Assembly (NCBI GenBank): GCA_021234155.1
Contig: JAJEKV010000055.1
Coordinates: forward strand, 60,001-124,000
Direction: 5' to 3'
DNA length: 64,000 bases
Source: Isoetes taiwanensis
Taxonomy: Eukaryota > Streptophyta > Lycopodiopsida > Isoetales > Isoetaceae
A program made the position numbers and the translations under genes. The notes under the pieces are model-generated. The model saw only the letters and a program-made list of their open reading frames with translations, was not told where the DNA came from and did not search any database. Each line of letters opens with the position of its first letter. Position 1 is the stretch's first letter. Of this stretch, positions 44,896-57,179 are shown in pieces.

Positions 44896-46637
44896 ACCTG
44901 CACACAATCGATCAAGCAGTCCAGAGCACTGGTTATCCTATCTTTTCAAACTTTCATGCTGTTGCACATAGATGGGCAGGGATGGCACCAGACAGCAAGT
45001 TGTTTCCAGAATCGTCATTTTTCCTCTATCTAAACTGGGCAGCACAGAGTATTGGCTATTTCATCTGATCCAGCTTTCACAAACCAGTGGCCATTCTTCA
45101 CATTTCATCTCCACAAAGCTGCACAAAGCACATATAGAAGGCAATCTTTTCACCAGCAATTTTATCTGGCCAAGTTTTTCACGTATCTGGATCTCTAGTC
45201 TGCAACTTCCGATCGTTCTTCTTATTGAGTTTTTCAAGAGGGCCAACCTTTTGGCTAGCCCCCATCCATCTGCTCATGCTAAGCAGGCTAATTTTCAAGC
45301 ACGCACCAAGTCCGCTCTTTGGTCTACATCATCTGCAAGCAAGCACATCACATATTTTTGTCAGTCAAAGCTGGGAAATTTATTTTGAAAATCTTTGTGG
45401 GGCACAGTTTTGAGCACATCTACTGTTTCTGCAGTTCCATTGACACCAAGCTCTGGATCTATGCATCTCTTCTTTGTTCCTGGCGAAGATTTGAAGCAGC
45501 CACAGTCTTGAGGTTTATAGCCCCGATCTATTCTCTAGTTCATGCTTTGTTGAGCCAACAGGGAAGCATGCAATATCTTCTGGCTGCCCTATCCGGGTAT
45601 CTGAATCATTCGTTATCATCCTTAGCAGATCATATCTGGCCACTCAACTGTGTAAATCTTGTTGCTATTCTTAAATGATCATATCCGACCCATGCTACAT
45701 CCACGGACCAGTTTTAGGAAACAAACATTTGAAGAAACTTCTGGAAATAACAGGTTGGAGCACCGCCATCATCGACCACCGCCATAGCTGACCGTCAGTG
45801 CTCTATTAGGGTTCATGCCTCACGCTAGGATTCTCAGCCGCAAAACCATTCTTTAGGGTTTGAAATTTTTAGGGTTAAAGCCATTATGCAGGCCGATCAT
45901 GGGTCACGCTGTGGGTCAACCTTACTGCTCACGCTCAAGGGACTCAAGGGATCACGCTCAAGGGGCTCACGCTTATTCCCACGGGCTCAGTCACACCCAT
46001 GCCCACGCTTTCATCACGTTGTGCCTGTTTTTGTGGTCCATGCTTTGCATTTAACATTTTGAATTCGCCCATGCTCCTATTATGATAGTCACGCAAGCTC
46101 ACGCTGCATGGTCATGCCTCACTCACGCTTGCTCACGCTCACGCACTGCTCTTCACACTTCTTGTTTCCACGCTCACGACACAAAAAATTAAAAAAAAAA
46201 AAAAAATGCCCATGGTGACGCCCATGCTCACGGCCCACGCTGCAACAAAAAGTCCACGCTCTGTTCCAGATATATTCCACTTTTATATGGCCGATCACGG
46301 GAGACGTTTTTATGGTGCTCACATTTTTGAAGACCCCCTAATTGTTTTTAAGTGAATTATTGGGCAATATTTGTTAAAATGGACTTTCCCATAATATAAG
46401 GGGATGGTCTTCATGTTTTTTTGGCCCAAAGTTCCTATGATCCGTGTTCTGCACCGACATTCCTTCGGATCCTATTTGTCATCAATGCCTTCATGCAAAT
46501 CTTTCGGCGACACAACCAACCATTACCATTACCATCATTTTCGCCCCTAAATTTTTTGGCACCCTGTTGTAATTGTCGGACTTGTCTTATAAAAGTCTGT
46601 ACATGTTTTTGTGCTAAAAACTTTTAGGGGGAGGCAG
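44896..46637 (+). other. 3' internal region of the LARD-like element
   Basis: The region is non-coding apart from chance frames. Positions 45900-46160 are a degenerate array of ctcacgct words, and an A-run lies at 46190-46205. The hairpin-bearing segment near 45240 resembles the leader segment near 34143. Confidence 0.6.
46626..46637 (+). promoter_or_regulatory. Polypurine tract of the LARD-like element
   Basis: AGGGGGAGGCAG lies immediately before the TG of the 3' LTR. It is the site for second-strand priming. Confidence 0.85.
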
Positions 46638-46973
46638 TGTTAATCACCTAGTGGTTAACATTGTACATGTGTTAGGTGTCAGTGGTGGCAGACTGACACT
46701 TGGCATGTTTAGGTTAACTTAAGTGTATGGCTTAGATTTAGCTAGATGTAGGGCTCGGGATTTGCGGTCTACACTATATTAGACCCAGAGCCTCTTGGAT
46801 GTACTCAGGTTTATCTCAAATTTGGAGAGCCTCATTTGGCCACGTTCCCTTCACTCTTTGTACATATTTATTTTTCTTGTTCTTGTTTTGTGATCATGAG
46901 CATGGCAGCCTTATAGCATTCGATAGTCATAGACTGCTGCTGCAGGGTGCATGCCAAGAACTCACAATTAACA
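46638..46973 (+). mobile_element. 3' LTR of the LARD-like element
   Basis: The LTR runs from TGTTAATCACCTAGTGG to ...AATTAACA and is followed by the target duplication GTCTC. It matches the two LTR copies at 31859 and 33299 with a few substitutions. Confidence 0.88.
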
Positions 46974-47506
46974 GTCTCTCCCGAGAATGGCGATCCAACG
47001 GTGTCGAATCGCTGGCATTCTAGTTCGATTTGAATACTAAAGGTTCCAACGATATTTAGCTCGAAATGAAGCAAATTAATAGAGAACTTAAAAAGAAAAT
47101 TACAGTGTGTAAGAATATCTCAATTATTGCCATGTATCTTCGTACCTTTAATTGAAAATAATGATAGAAAAGTTAAAAAGAAAAAGAATAGTGTGTAATA
47201 ATAACTCCTTTATTGCCATGTACCTTCGTATATACCTTTAATAGGAAAGTTTAATAGGAAAGGATGATAGACATGAATGCTATCTTTTTTTTGCTTGCCA
47301 TTGTCTACTTCCACCTACTCTTTGTAAGTGACCAAAAGAATACATAGACAAATACAATTACATATTCAATATAATAGAAGAGATATGTCTAAAAGACAAA
47401 AATGATAAAAACATGTGTGTGGATCCAAATTTAGCTTTTCTATGAAGTGCATTGTGAAAAATGGACCTTGGCCGCCGCGATAAATGTCTTGTAATAATAT
47501 ATATAA
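46974..47506. other. Flank of the LARD-like element with a short direct repeat
   Basis: A segment of about 110 bp containing 'ttattgccatgtacctt' occurs twice (47088-47160 and 47165-47250). No gene is seen. The right edge at 47506/47507 is a sharp change into CATATG repeats. Confidence 0.5.
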
Positions 47507-47719
47507 CATATGTCTTATATGCTATATATATCATATGCCTCATATGCCATAAGTCAGACATATATCACATATGCTATATATGACATATAAGACATATCTT
47601 ATATATAATAATATATAACATATGTCTTATATGCTATATATATCATATGCCTCATATGCCATAAGTCAGACATATATCACATATGCTATATATGACATAT
47701 AAGACATATCTTATATATA
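47507..47719 (-). repeat. CATATG tandem repeat, two units, part of inverted E copy
   Basis: A unit of about 113 bp (atatgtcttatatgctatat...gacatataagacatatctta) occurs twice in a row. The words are the reverse complement of the E3 CATATG block. It ends at A47719, where the Helitron 3' end begins. Confidence 0.75.
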
Positions 47720-47949
47720 CTAGTTATGGTGCCCGGCGTTGCCGGGCCTAGTAACAATTTGAAGTGGTGGTTGTTTAATTGCTATCGAGAATAAGCAATG
47801 TGGCTTTGAGGGGCAAGGGTAAATAAAGGAACTTTTTAAGAGGTCATTGACATAAAGTTCATTATATGGATTTTGTGTATGTGGTATTTCGGGCTTAAAC
47901 TTGATTATATTATGTTGAACCAAGTAAAAATACTCACAATCTAACATTG

Positions 47950-49560
47950 AACTTGCACGTACTAGGGACGTACTATAGAAAACCTTTTGTGGTTTGACAT
48001 GCAAGTAATTGAGATGAATTAATATTCAAACTTGAGAGCATATGCTGAATATGATCTAGGTGTCATGCTAGTCATGCTAGTTGATGAGTTTTTGTGCCTT
48101 TGGATGGTTAGCACATCTCAACGGCTTAACTACCTAGCTACTTGAGCATGTACTTGCTATACATAGTCTTGCAAATTTAGGATATTTATAAGTGCATTTG
48201 GTAGCATCTATAGCAACACTATGTTAAGTTTGAGGGGTATAGTTGTACAATGCATAGGTGTCCAACAATGCAAGCATAAAAAGTTTTGGGCCAAGCATTT
48301 GATCTAGAATAATGTGTAGTTTTTATCGGGAGAATGAAGACTGTTTCTTTGATATGTAGCAAGTCATTGACTAATATTAGGGCCACAAGTTGTTGCCAAA
48401 AATGATACAAATGCAAGCTTTGCAGGCATACAAATGTGCAAAACTTCCTGCAAATGTGCACTTACCTGTTAGCTTCAATAAAAAGCAAAGCCTGCTAAAG
48501 CAAATAACAAGAAACACACAGCCATTTACATATACATGCGTTGAGACTTTAATAATGTTGTAATCAACAATGCTTTCTTTAATAAGAATTCTGTAAAAAA
48601 ACAAATTTATTCTAAATGGCAGCCACTTCTTTCATATTGCATGTTTAAATGCAGAATTGAAACAAAGGCTTAAATTTGGTATGCTCAACCTTTGAAAAGT
48701 TTCATTATGAAATTCTTGGCCACAGGTTAGATGGCTTTCTTTGCTCATATCTAAAATTTATCTTATCCGGGAACCAAAAAATTCTCTCAGGGTCTTCACA
48801 AATCCGACTCAAAGAGTGGATTTAAAAGGTTCCACCAAAGCTAGAATAAAGCGGTGAAGCAAATCGAATGCCAAGGCTAAAGAAAAATTGTAATAGTCTA
48901 TGTTGCATAACCAATCTTACTCAATAAGCGAATCTTCAAATGGTAGCATCCCTGTCACCCTGTCAATACATGCAGTGCAAATTCGTCCTTGAAAAATTCG
49001 AAATCCTGTTGTAACTATTTAATTGATGCCACAATTGCAAGCCCCCAAATCGTGTTCTTGATGGAGGCGTCTGTGTGTGAACATCTGGTTCTGGAGATGC
49101 GGTGGCTAAGCTCTGGGGTGCTTGAAACGAAGTTCCCCAAAATTTATTCATTCTAAGCCATTCGAGTTCATTCGAGTTCTTGGAGCTATTTTTGGACTAA
49201 AATTCCCACTATTTTGGATCTATTATTTGATGTTGCAAAACTAACATATTGAGACACTATGCATAATGAGACACTAACATATTGAGACACTGTGCATAAT
49301 GAGACACAAATGATTGCAATGCATAAAGATATATGGAGAAGCTTGATTATTCACACATATACGTGGTAGTTGAGATATGCCTGATTATGTTATGTTGGAT
49401 TCCATAGATGTTTATTAGGTTGCCTTCTCCAATTTGAACATGCTCATTTGATGCACTGAAACGTATTACATTAAATTAAGTGCATATGTCTTATAATAGA
49501 CCCAAGTTGGATGCCTATGTTTAATTATAAATGTTAGAAGGAGGACCCATGATCTATGTG
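47950..49560. other. AT-rich Helitron interior, no gene recognised
   Basis: No supportable coding region or terminus is seen. A short duplicated phrase (taatgagacactaacatattgagacact) lies at about 49245-49305. Confidence 0.5.
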
Positions 49561-50054
49561 TATGATGTATGCATTGAATTTGCTAGGGAATAGAATAGAA
49601 TAGAATAGAATAGATAGTTTTTTTAACGTCCACGGAGACCAATAGGTCATGGGACCCATATAATGGGCTAGTACAATCATTACTACTAGGATTAAAAAAC
49701 CCCTGCCTCGAAAGGTTTTCAAGGGAAAAACCTTTGCAGTAATGATGATACTAGACAAGCGGAGATAATGACTACTGAGGGCTCAGTAATTGCAGATGTT
49801 TATCTAGAACCTCAAGTATGTATAATGCCAAGTCATGCACAAATGGTGCTCTGAGAAGTTGTGGAAGCGTTGAATGGAATGCTAAGGTCAAAAAATGATT
49901 CCGAACTCAGAAGAGTATGGCTTTCATCTTCAATAACCTGTAACTGGCAACAGGCACATAGTCTCGCTTCTCGCGGCAATTGCGGCCGCTCCCATCTACC
50001 TGTCTCAATCCGTAGCCTGTGGGACCCCGTGCGAATTGATGCAATAGCTACAAG

Positions 50055-50228
50055 CTTGTTCTATTTTATTCTAAAAAACGAAGGCAACTTGCATGCCTCA
50101 ATTTGAACATGGCTTGTCAGAGGCATGTTTGATGTATTCAAACAATTCTATTCTATTCTAAAAAACGAAGGCAACTTGCATGCTTCAATTTGGACATGGC
50201 TTGTCAGAGGCATGTTTGATGTATTTAG
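50055..50228 (+). repeat. Tandem duplication of about 90 bp
   Basis: The block attctaaaaaacgaaggcaac...gaggcatgtttgatgtatt occurs twice in tandem with three or four substitutions. Confidence 0.8.
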
Positions 50229-50805
50229 TCTATCCGAGTTTGATGTTAGGGGTAAGCCCTAGCGCTAGAGCACCTCGTCTACTTAGCTATAATGTTTAAA
50301 CGTAAGGTTGGTGAATCTGATTGCCACAATGTTTAACGACCCCATACTTATGTGGTATTGTATACTTGTACATTTGTACATGGTCGAGCTTGTAATAATT
50401 CTATATAAAGTTCTATATGTGGTGCACCCAACAAACATCCTGTGCTCTCCATATAAAGGGTTGCTTGGATACTCATAAACGTTGGGTCTTTATTTTGCAT
50501 CACCATATTAAATGTTTGCCAAAACACCCTAACCTCCATGACAACGCATAACATGTGTTAGGCGGGCAATGCATATAAACTATTTAAGACCTCAACCAAT
50601 GTGCCATCGTGTAATTGTGTTCTCTTCTATAGGCTTAAAACCAGCCTTAGACAACATGAACAAACAATTGAAAAGATAAATGAATAAGCCAATTTGCCTA
50701 CTTTATACGTAATCTGCCAATTTCTTTCAATAAACATTTTCATAAGCTCAGTGGCATGTTTAGATCCCCTTATTTGCTGTAAGAATTTTCATGGCTCAGT
50801 GACAT

Positions 50806-51078
50806 GGTTTGGGTGCATATTCACACGGGGGGTGACTCAGGCAATGAGAAATTTGTTGGATAGGCATATTCCCCTTATTCCTTAATCTACACGTAGATAA
50901 AGTTCCCGATTTGTGGGGTATGCAAGTACAAAATTTGCTATACTGTATAACAAGATTTGCAAAATACTATAAGATTTCACGCAAAATACTATATGGTGTT
51001 GATTTTGTACGTGCAAAATATAATTATAAGGGCTCTCGCTGCCCTACATCACCCCCCGTGTGAATATGCACCCAAACC
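50806..51078. repeat. Perfect 30-bp inverted repeat with 213-bp spacer (MITE-like)
   Basis: Positions 50806-50835 (GGTTTGGGTGCATATTCAC...) and 51049-51078 are perfect reverse complements over 30 bp. The spacer is AT-rich and non-coding. No clear target duplication is visible at the edges. It could be a small DNA transposon or a foldback. Confidence 0.7.
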
Positions 51079-51591
51079 AAAGGGGGTTTAAGGGGGATTT
51101 TAATTTAAATGTGTTGGACCCAATGGTTGTGTTAATTAATGTTAATGGTAGTTATGTGTTGGTTGTTATCTTAAAAAAAATTTTGGGCCCTTCGGGCCCT
51201 AACAAAAATAAACATTTATCTATATGCACTTAGTTACACATTGACCAAATTGTTAAAGAATACAACTTTGCATACATAGAACACAAGTATTTAGAAAACA
51301 CCATTGTTATTCTCATCCCTGTCAACTTCAAATTTAAGAATGTGATTTAATATTCTATCTAGTTTACACCCCTAACTCCAAAACTATAGCGTTGTACAAT
51401 GTTCACAATAAAAGATGCCATTCCCAAGGTAAACAAACCACTACTGAAAGCATTACAATCCATAATATACAGCATTACAATCCATAATATATTCTTCATA
51501 TATATGTTATCAAACATTGCATGGGCATCCTGCAGAGCGCCAAATTTACCATATATCTGAGCAAGCTAGTTTCCTAAGAACCTATCTCATC

Positions 51592-51942
51592 CTAATCATT
51601 GTTATAAACTTTGATCATGAATAGTAGAAAAAGTAGGCTGAGGCTCCTTGCAATCTTCCACAACCAGCATCGAAACCACCAGTAACATACCTCATGTTTG
51701 TGATGTCTTTGGCAGTAGTTAGTTGTCATAGTTCCGGATTTTGATTCAATCTCTGGTTTGTAATCAGCTGCCTTAGCTTTAAAAATATACCTTGGGATAA
51801 ACTTGTCATTTTTCATGCTGTTAACCTGTGGTGAAAGGGCATCTGCATTGTTAATCCAGAATATGTTGAAAATGAGCATTGATCTGGCAAGCCATATTGC
51901 AGGCTTGAAGAACATTTTTGCAACATGCGTTAAGCTCCACAC
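51592..51942 (-). pseudogene. Unidentified exon-like ORF in Helitron
   Basis: The first part encodes WSLTHVAKMFFKPAIWLARS and NIFWINNADALSPQ and then a donor-like gttaac. The rest of the frame is likely intron. It lies downstream (in Helitron sense) of the Mfd-like exons. Not recognised. Confidence 0.2.
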
Positions 51943-52560
51943 GATCTTCGAATGCCAATAACATTATGTTAGAAGAAATCTATGTCATGAAGCTGGGTGA
52001 CAAGCCGGAGAGGAATGGGTGTATAGTGGATGATAAAGATGCCATTTGTTTTCTGCCCTACCTTTGAGTCCGATTATCACCGCTATCGTTAAAGGGCGAC
52101 ACCTATGAAATTGGATTTTTGTTCCGGGGACTCCAAGCCACAACAACAAATATCAGTTGTCTTTTATAACAATGTTCCCTCGCCCCCGAGATCCTAGACT
52201 TTGGCCTAGGTATGTGACTTTCTCGTGATCTGTGAGGCAACGCACAGCGTCAAAGTCCGCCCCGGTTGAGTTATATCAAAGTTAGTGGAGTTAATAGCTA
52301 GATTGAATGCCTAAGTTAGTGGTTCATTTGTGATAGGAGTTAATTAGTAGCAAATGCAAGAAATTACAAAGAATGGCCAAATGTACCGCTCATCATATCA
52401 AAGCCATTTCATTCTCACACTCTGAAATAGCTCCTCATGCTTCTCTCAATCATAAAATTGTATAGTAATCTATTCTTACACGGAACACGCTAAGAAGGGC
52501 CACTTTTAGATCATGATATCGAAAAGCGGTCCTGTATCACCTTGTAATCTTTGTTTTAAA

Positions 52561-52723
52561 GGACTGTCGTTGGAGCAAGAACCATGACTTGTCTTTTACC
52601 TTCCACTGCATAGAAAATTGCTCGCATGGCAACTTCGGTCTTGCCAAATCCAACATCATCACAGACAAGCCTGTCCATTGGAGTTTCTCTTTCAGTCATA
52701 TCTTTCTCCACATCAATAAATGC
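52561..52723 (-). pseudogene. Mfd/TRCF-like helicase exon (motif I region)
   Basis: After an acceptor-like ...ttgacag the exon encodes [19 protein letters not shown], then [18 protein letters not shown] and [12 protein letters not shown], and then meets a stop. This is the helicase motif I/Ia block of transcription-repair coupling factor. The wording ERETPMDRL...GFGKTEVA is closest to the plastid-type plant homologue (At3g02060 type). The Walker A stretch reads [10 protein letters not shown] where GDVGFGKTE is expected, so a conserved Gly has changed. No later exons are found. Confidence 0.85.
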
Positions 52724-52914
52724 CTGTCAAAATAAGTAGCCGCATAACAAACAATAATCTTTGAAGTTGGGCTTCGTGATGGGTATAGCAAGCTACGAGT
52801 AATATAGAATTAGGACAAGCTGGAAAGGCATTTTTGGAGCTTGACTGCAAACACTACCTTCCCTAAAAAACGGATTAATGGAAGATACATAGCAATGAAG
52901 AATAGATGTGTCAC

Positions 52915-52970
52915 CTGCATTTGGTCAAGAGTAGGCTTATAAGGAAAACTTGCTGCAAACCCCGCCATTT
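52915..52970 (-). pseudogene. Mfd/TRCF-like helicase exon, preceding
   Basis: The minus strand encodes GFAASFPYKPTLDQMQ, then a GT donor (gtgaca). In Mfd proteins the motif FxxxFPYxxTxDQ directly precedes the block encoded at 52561-52723. This is therefore the adjoining exon, with a retained intron of about 190 bp (52724-52914). The captured piece was genomic, not cDNA. Confidence 0.8.
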
Positions 52971-52989
52971 CGGTCCATTTCGGTCAAGG

Positions 52990-55900
52990 CCAATGGCAAA
53001 CCGATAGGTTTCTCTGCTATGTGACATGGGTATGGCAGAGGCTGCCGGAAAAAAGCCTCAATTATAGACCTTAAATAACCATTTCTGGTTTCTAATCTGC
53101 GACCATTCTATAGAAATACTAACAGCCGCTTCATTAATCTCGGACAACAGAATCTTATCTTGCTAATCCCTGTTGTTGCAGATTTGCAAGCCCTGTTTCC
53201 TGCCCTAAAATGCTATCCACGAGGCTTGCATGCTCAGCCCCTAAAATAAAAAGAGGGCTTTTGTTGTGAGCCCTTGGATGTTGGACCATTGAAAAAAAAA
53301 ACCTAAATCAACGGCTAAGAAATGGTGCACTCTAGATGTACGCATTAGTACATCCATTCGAATACGCCATGAAATCTTAGGAAAACCTTTGTGAAAAGCG
53401 TACAAAAACACAAAGAAAACCCCCTGTTATTATGCTACATATTTGATATCTTTGCATCTACATCAGTTACTTGTGTAAGCCATACACTACATTGTCCATG
53501 ACCATTGAAGAGTTATTACAAAAATCCAAATATATTTCGAAAGCAAAATAACTTGTGGATTAGTTTCTTGGTTCATTGACATTTTGTCTGCAAACATTTA
53601 TGGATTAACATGGACTTTACAACATCTAGACAACATCAAGATAGTAAATCCAATCTAGTGCTAGCTAGAACTCATTAACTCAAGGATCTGGAAAAATTGA
53701 TTACTTGCCTTTAATTATTGTTGTCAAAGTTGCAGCCCTATCACTGTCTCTGCAATACAATCCCAAATAAGCATTCGTCATCATATTTTCAATCTATGCT
53801 CTAGATATTCTTTTGATATGCCTCTAATGAGAACAATTTAACTATATAATTTCCCTGTGTTTTCCTAATCATCAAATGTAAGGCATCAAACGAAGACTCA
53901 TTTCAGTCATGCATGCTTGAAAGTAAGGACCTGGGTGATGCTAGGCTTTGAAGTTGCAATATGCATATTTAGAATTTAAGAAAAAAGGAAGGACAGAAGT
54001 AAAATAACAAATAAATTTCCCAAAGAAAGCATGCATCTAGAGATGTTGACCTCTTTAAAATTATCAGAAGGCAAAGCGCATAAAAGAATGTCTCCAAAGA
54101 CATGCAAATTACCTAATTATTAGGCTTGCAAATGATGAAACCCGAGACATTGTGAAGATTAGCAGAATAGGACATTGAATTGTGAATCTGTAGCATACTT
54201 GTGCATATCTATACACTTAAGTTAAAGGATCTGCAATGGAGAAACATTTTGCTGCTTAAACTGCGATCAACACGTCATGGATGTCGTTTGTTGAGAATTA
54301 GAGTGTTTTCAAGAATTCAACCAGACCCATTAAAGATGTGATTATCGATGTTGTCTGTTGTGAGAGAATAGGATCTTGTCATCAATTTACCAGGCCCATT
54401 ACATACATGATTATATTGTGCCTTGAGCTCTGAATCTTAACACTATCTAGTACATCAAAGTGGAGAGGAATAATCTAATATGAATGTCCTATGCTTCCAT
54501 CGTAGAACCAGAACATGAATTTGAACTTGGGTCTATCAGCTAGCACTTGAGATCTCACTACCTAATGATTTTTTAAATATTGATTGCATTTCTGAACCTA
54601 TTTGGACCCGCTGTACTCTAGATTGGTTCAAAATATTAAGAGCATCATGTAGAAAATTATATTGTAATATCATAGATTTTTTGTTTCAAGTATTCATTAA
54701 GTAGATATTCATCAAGTAGAAATGAAGTCATGAAGTACCTTGTGCTGCTTGCGTTGCTTTGCTGGACCCATCTTAGAACCAAATAAGATGTAGGTTAAGA
54801 ACTGCATACGGAGCTACATATATCATTCTTTTGACAAAAGCCTCAGCACCCTCAGTTCATGAAACATGAAAGCTTCTTGATCTTTTGCTGCAAGAGAGGC
54901 TCTAACCCTGCAAATGAAAATAAAGAATTAGGTTGTTGCTGCATGTTTAGAAGTTAAATAAAGGAAAGACATAAGTAAAATACCTAAAGAGAGTAACCGT
55001 CTAAAGATGGCGATCCTTTATATTTACATAAATGCAAAGTGCATAAAAGGATGTCTTCAAAGACATGCAAAATACCAGATTATTAGGCTTGTAAATGACG
55101 AAGCCCCATACATTGTGAAGACTTACCAAACCCAAGAAGAATTCTTGTGAAGCCTTCAGAAGGAATACTGCACGATGCAGAATAAAATAGTGCTTGAGCA
55201 TATCTGCAAAAACAACTAACATAAACACTCTCATGTACAAAAACACAAATATATGGAATACAGGATAAGATCATGAATCAATGGTTGCTCAGGCTTTTAC
55301 CTTCTAACAATTATTTGTATAGAATCTGCAAGGCCATAATATAAGGCAACGAAAAACATGATCTACAACTGACGGATGGCTCCGTAGCTCAAGGTTTTGG
55401 CAGAAACAATCATGTGGGTTATATAACAAAGATGTCTAATATGGACTTGGAAGTTATAGATATGCAGATTGCAAGAGGCCCAATTAAAGGATTGCCTGCA
55501 GAGAGTCTCGGAGAACACAAAGAGAGCTATTGATTTGTCTATCATCACACTTACCTATGCAAAGCCAATTGCAAGGCAAACCATCCAAATCTGAGTATTT
55601 TTATGTGCATGATCAAGTCACATGTGTTATTTCAAAGTGTTGCAGGTTCACCTACGATGATCTCTGAGACACAATAGCAAGAAATCAACAGCAATCAAAT
55701 ATCTAGAAAGAAAAAGTTAATAAAGTACCTGGAAACTTGCAAATGTTAATCAGCAGCATCATGAGTTCTGAACTAACATTGATATAAGGAACTTCATATT
55801 ATAAATTACAGAGACAAAATTACCTCATCAGGTTTATTCTGTGGTGGTAACACTGTGTTTTGGCGCAAACTTTGCTCTTTGTCTTTACCATGCATCAGGC

Positions 55901-57000
55901 CGACTAATTTCTGGCTGCTTTGATTTTGATTCTATCCCTTTTTTTAATCGTATGAGATCTCTAAAGCCTGTGCTTCTTTATCTGGAGCTCTATGTTATGT
56001 TAATTCTGGCAAAGAAATTTAAAAAGGGAAATTGGCCCACTGTACGACCCTATTAAGCTGTCAATACAGTCTGTAAACAGCTTTCAAAACAGGGAAAGGG
56101 AAGAAAATTATGTACATCAATATTTTGGCATCAGAAGCAGGGCATAATTTGTCCGCTTACAGAGCATAGATTAAAGAATAGAGCGGGGATATTGCAGGCT
56201 GTCTGGATCTTCTAAAAGAGCATAGTTCTATGAATTAAGGCAACAGAATTTCTTTCCTTCTGAGGATCTGGGTTGAATTATATGTTGAGACCCACAGATT
56301 GCCATGATAGATATAGGCAGAATGGCAAATTTGAAGTGCAGATAAACAGTGGTTGCAAATTCGAAGAATTTCTCTGCAGTTCCGATAGATTATTTTGTGA
56401 ATAGGGTCTAATGAGGATTTTCGTTGCTTTGAATCAAAAAATGGAACAAACGTTTTGATTTACCCAGAAGAAAAGGCCGAAAAAATAAAAGCAAATAGGA
56501 ATCTAGGAGCCAAGTATAACATCATGTTCTGCTAAATAGATAACACCATGCCATGGCCACCATCTCCTTAGCTATAGGTAATTAACTGTCTTTATCATAC
56601 ATAAATAGCTCTATTGAGACCTGTCTAATCTTGATATGTTTTGCAAGAAAAAAAGGACCTATTACTGACCTGTTGAAGAACATTCTCGAAATGTTGAATA
56701 TATATTCTCATCCGTTCTCGTCCTGTGCAAGCAACCTTTCATAAGGTGAAAACAATACCTCTCAAAAATTGTGATTAAAAATTAAGGAGTCGTTGTATGT
56801 GCAATTCTTCTGTTCCACAAAAAGTAGAAATAGAATATGCATCATCAAAAAGCATTCAAACAAATGCAATTATTCGACTAAGTGATAGAGAAGGTGTGTT
56901 TTCTCAAGTTGATGATAATGGAATATTATAGGAAGTCAATGGGAATAGATTCACCATTTTACACCAACTTGCTTAAAGTTAAATAAATAAAAATCATTGA
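52990..57000. other. Helitron interior without assignable genes
   Basis: This is AT-rich sequence with intron-like texture. A segment near 53965-54110 recurs in similar form near 54955-55090 (both include aagacatgcaaa...attaggcttg), a dispersed duplication. No coding region is supported. Confidence 0.5.
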
Positions 57001-57009
57001 CTTTTGCAA

Positions 57010-57175
57010 AGACTTACTTCAGAGAAATGTTCTTATATGCTTTGATCTCATGACCTCTAACATCTTTTAGCATATCCAGCACTTCATATGGATCCTTTGG
57101 CAGGCAATCTATGCTTTGATTTTGTAATCTCTACCATCTGGCCCTCCCAACACGTCATATGAATCGCTCTGCAAG
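57010..57175 (-). pseudogene. Exon-like fragment, unidentified
   Basis: The minus strand encodes DSYDVLGGPDGRDYKIKA in one frame. After a stop and a frame change it encodes KDPYEVLDMLKDVRGHEIKA and YKNISLK, followed by gtaag. The repeated (D)xYxVL...IKA pattern and donor site suggest a decayed host exon. The family is not recognised. Confidence 0.3.
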
Positions 57176-57179
57176 TAGT

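Larger units (their letters stand above)
33299..46973 (+). mobile_element. Non-coding LTR retrotransposon (LARD-like) split by a hAT element
   Basis: It has a 5' LTR at 33299-33634 and a 3' LTR at 46638-46973. The 5-bp target duplication GTCTC lies at 33294-33298 and 46974-46978. A primer-binding-like site starts at 33636 and a polypurine tract precedes the 3' LTR. After removing the hAT insertion (34420-44895 plus one 8-bp target copy), the internal region is about 2.5 kb and shows no gag or pol. It therefore fits a large retrotransposon derivative mobilised in trans. GC-rich hairpins (GGGCTAGC-ACTTG-GCTAGCCC at 34143-34163 and a relative near 45240) occur in the leader and in the 3' internal part. 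Confidence 0.88.

Noticed and set aside
51183-51199. GGGCCC-TTC-GGGCCC hairpin as a Helitron end
   Set aside because: Neither strand continues to CTRR plus T at the right distance.
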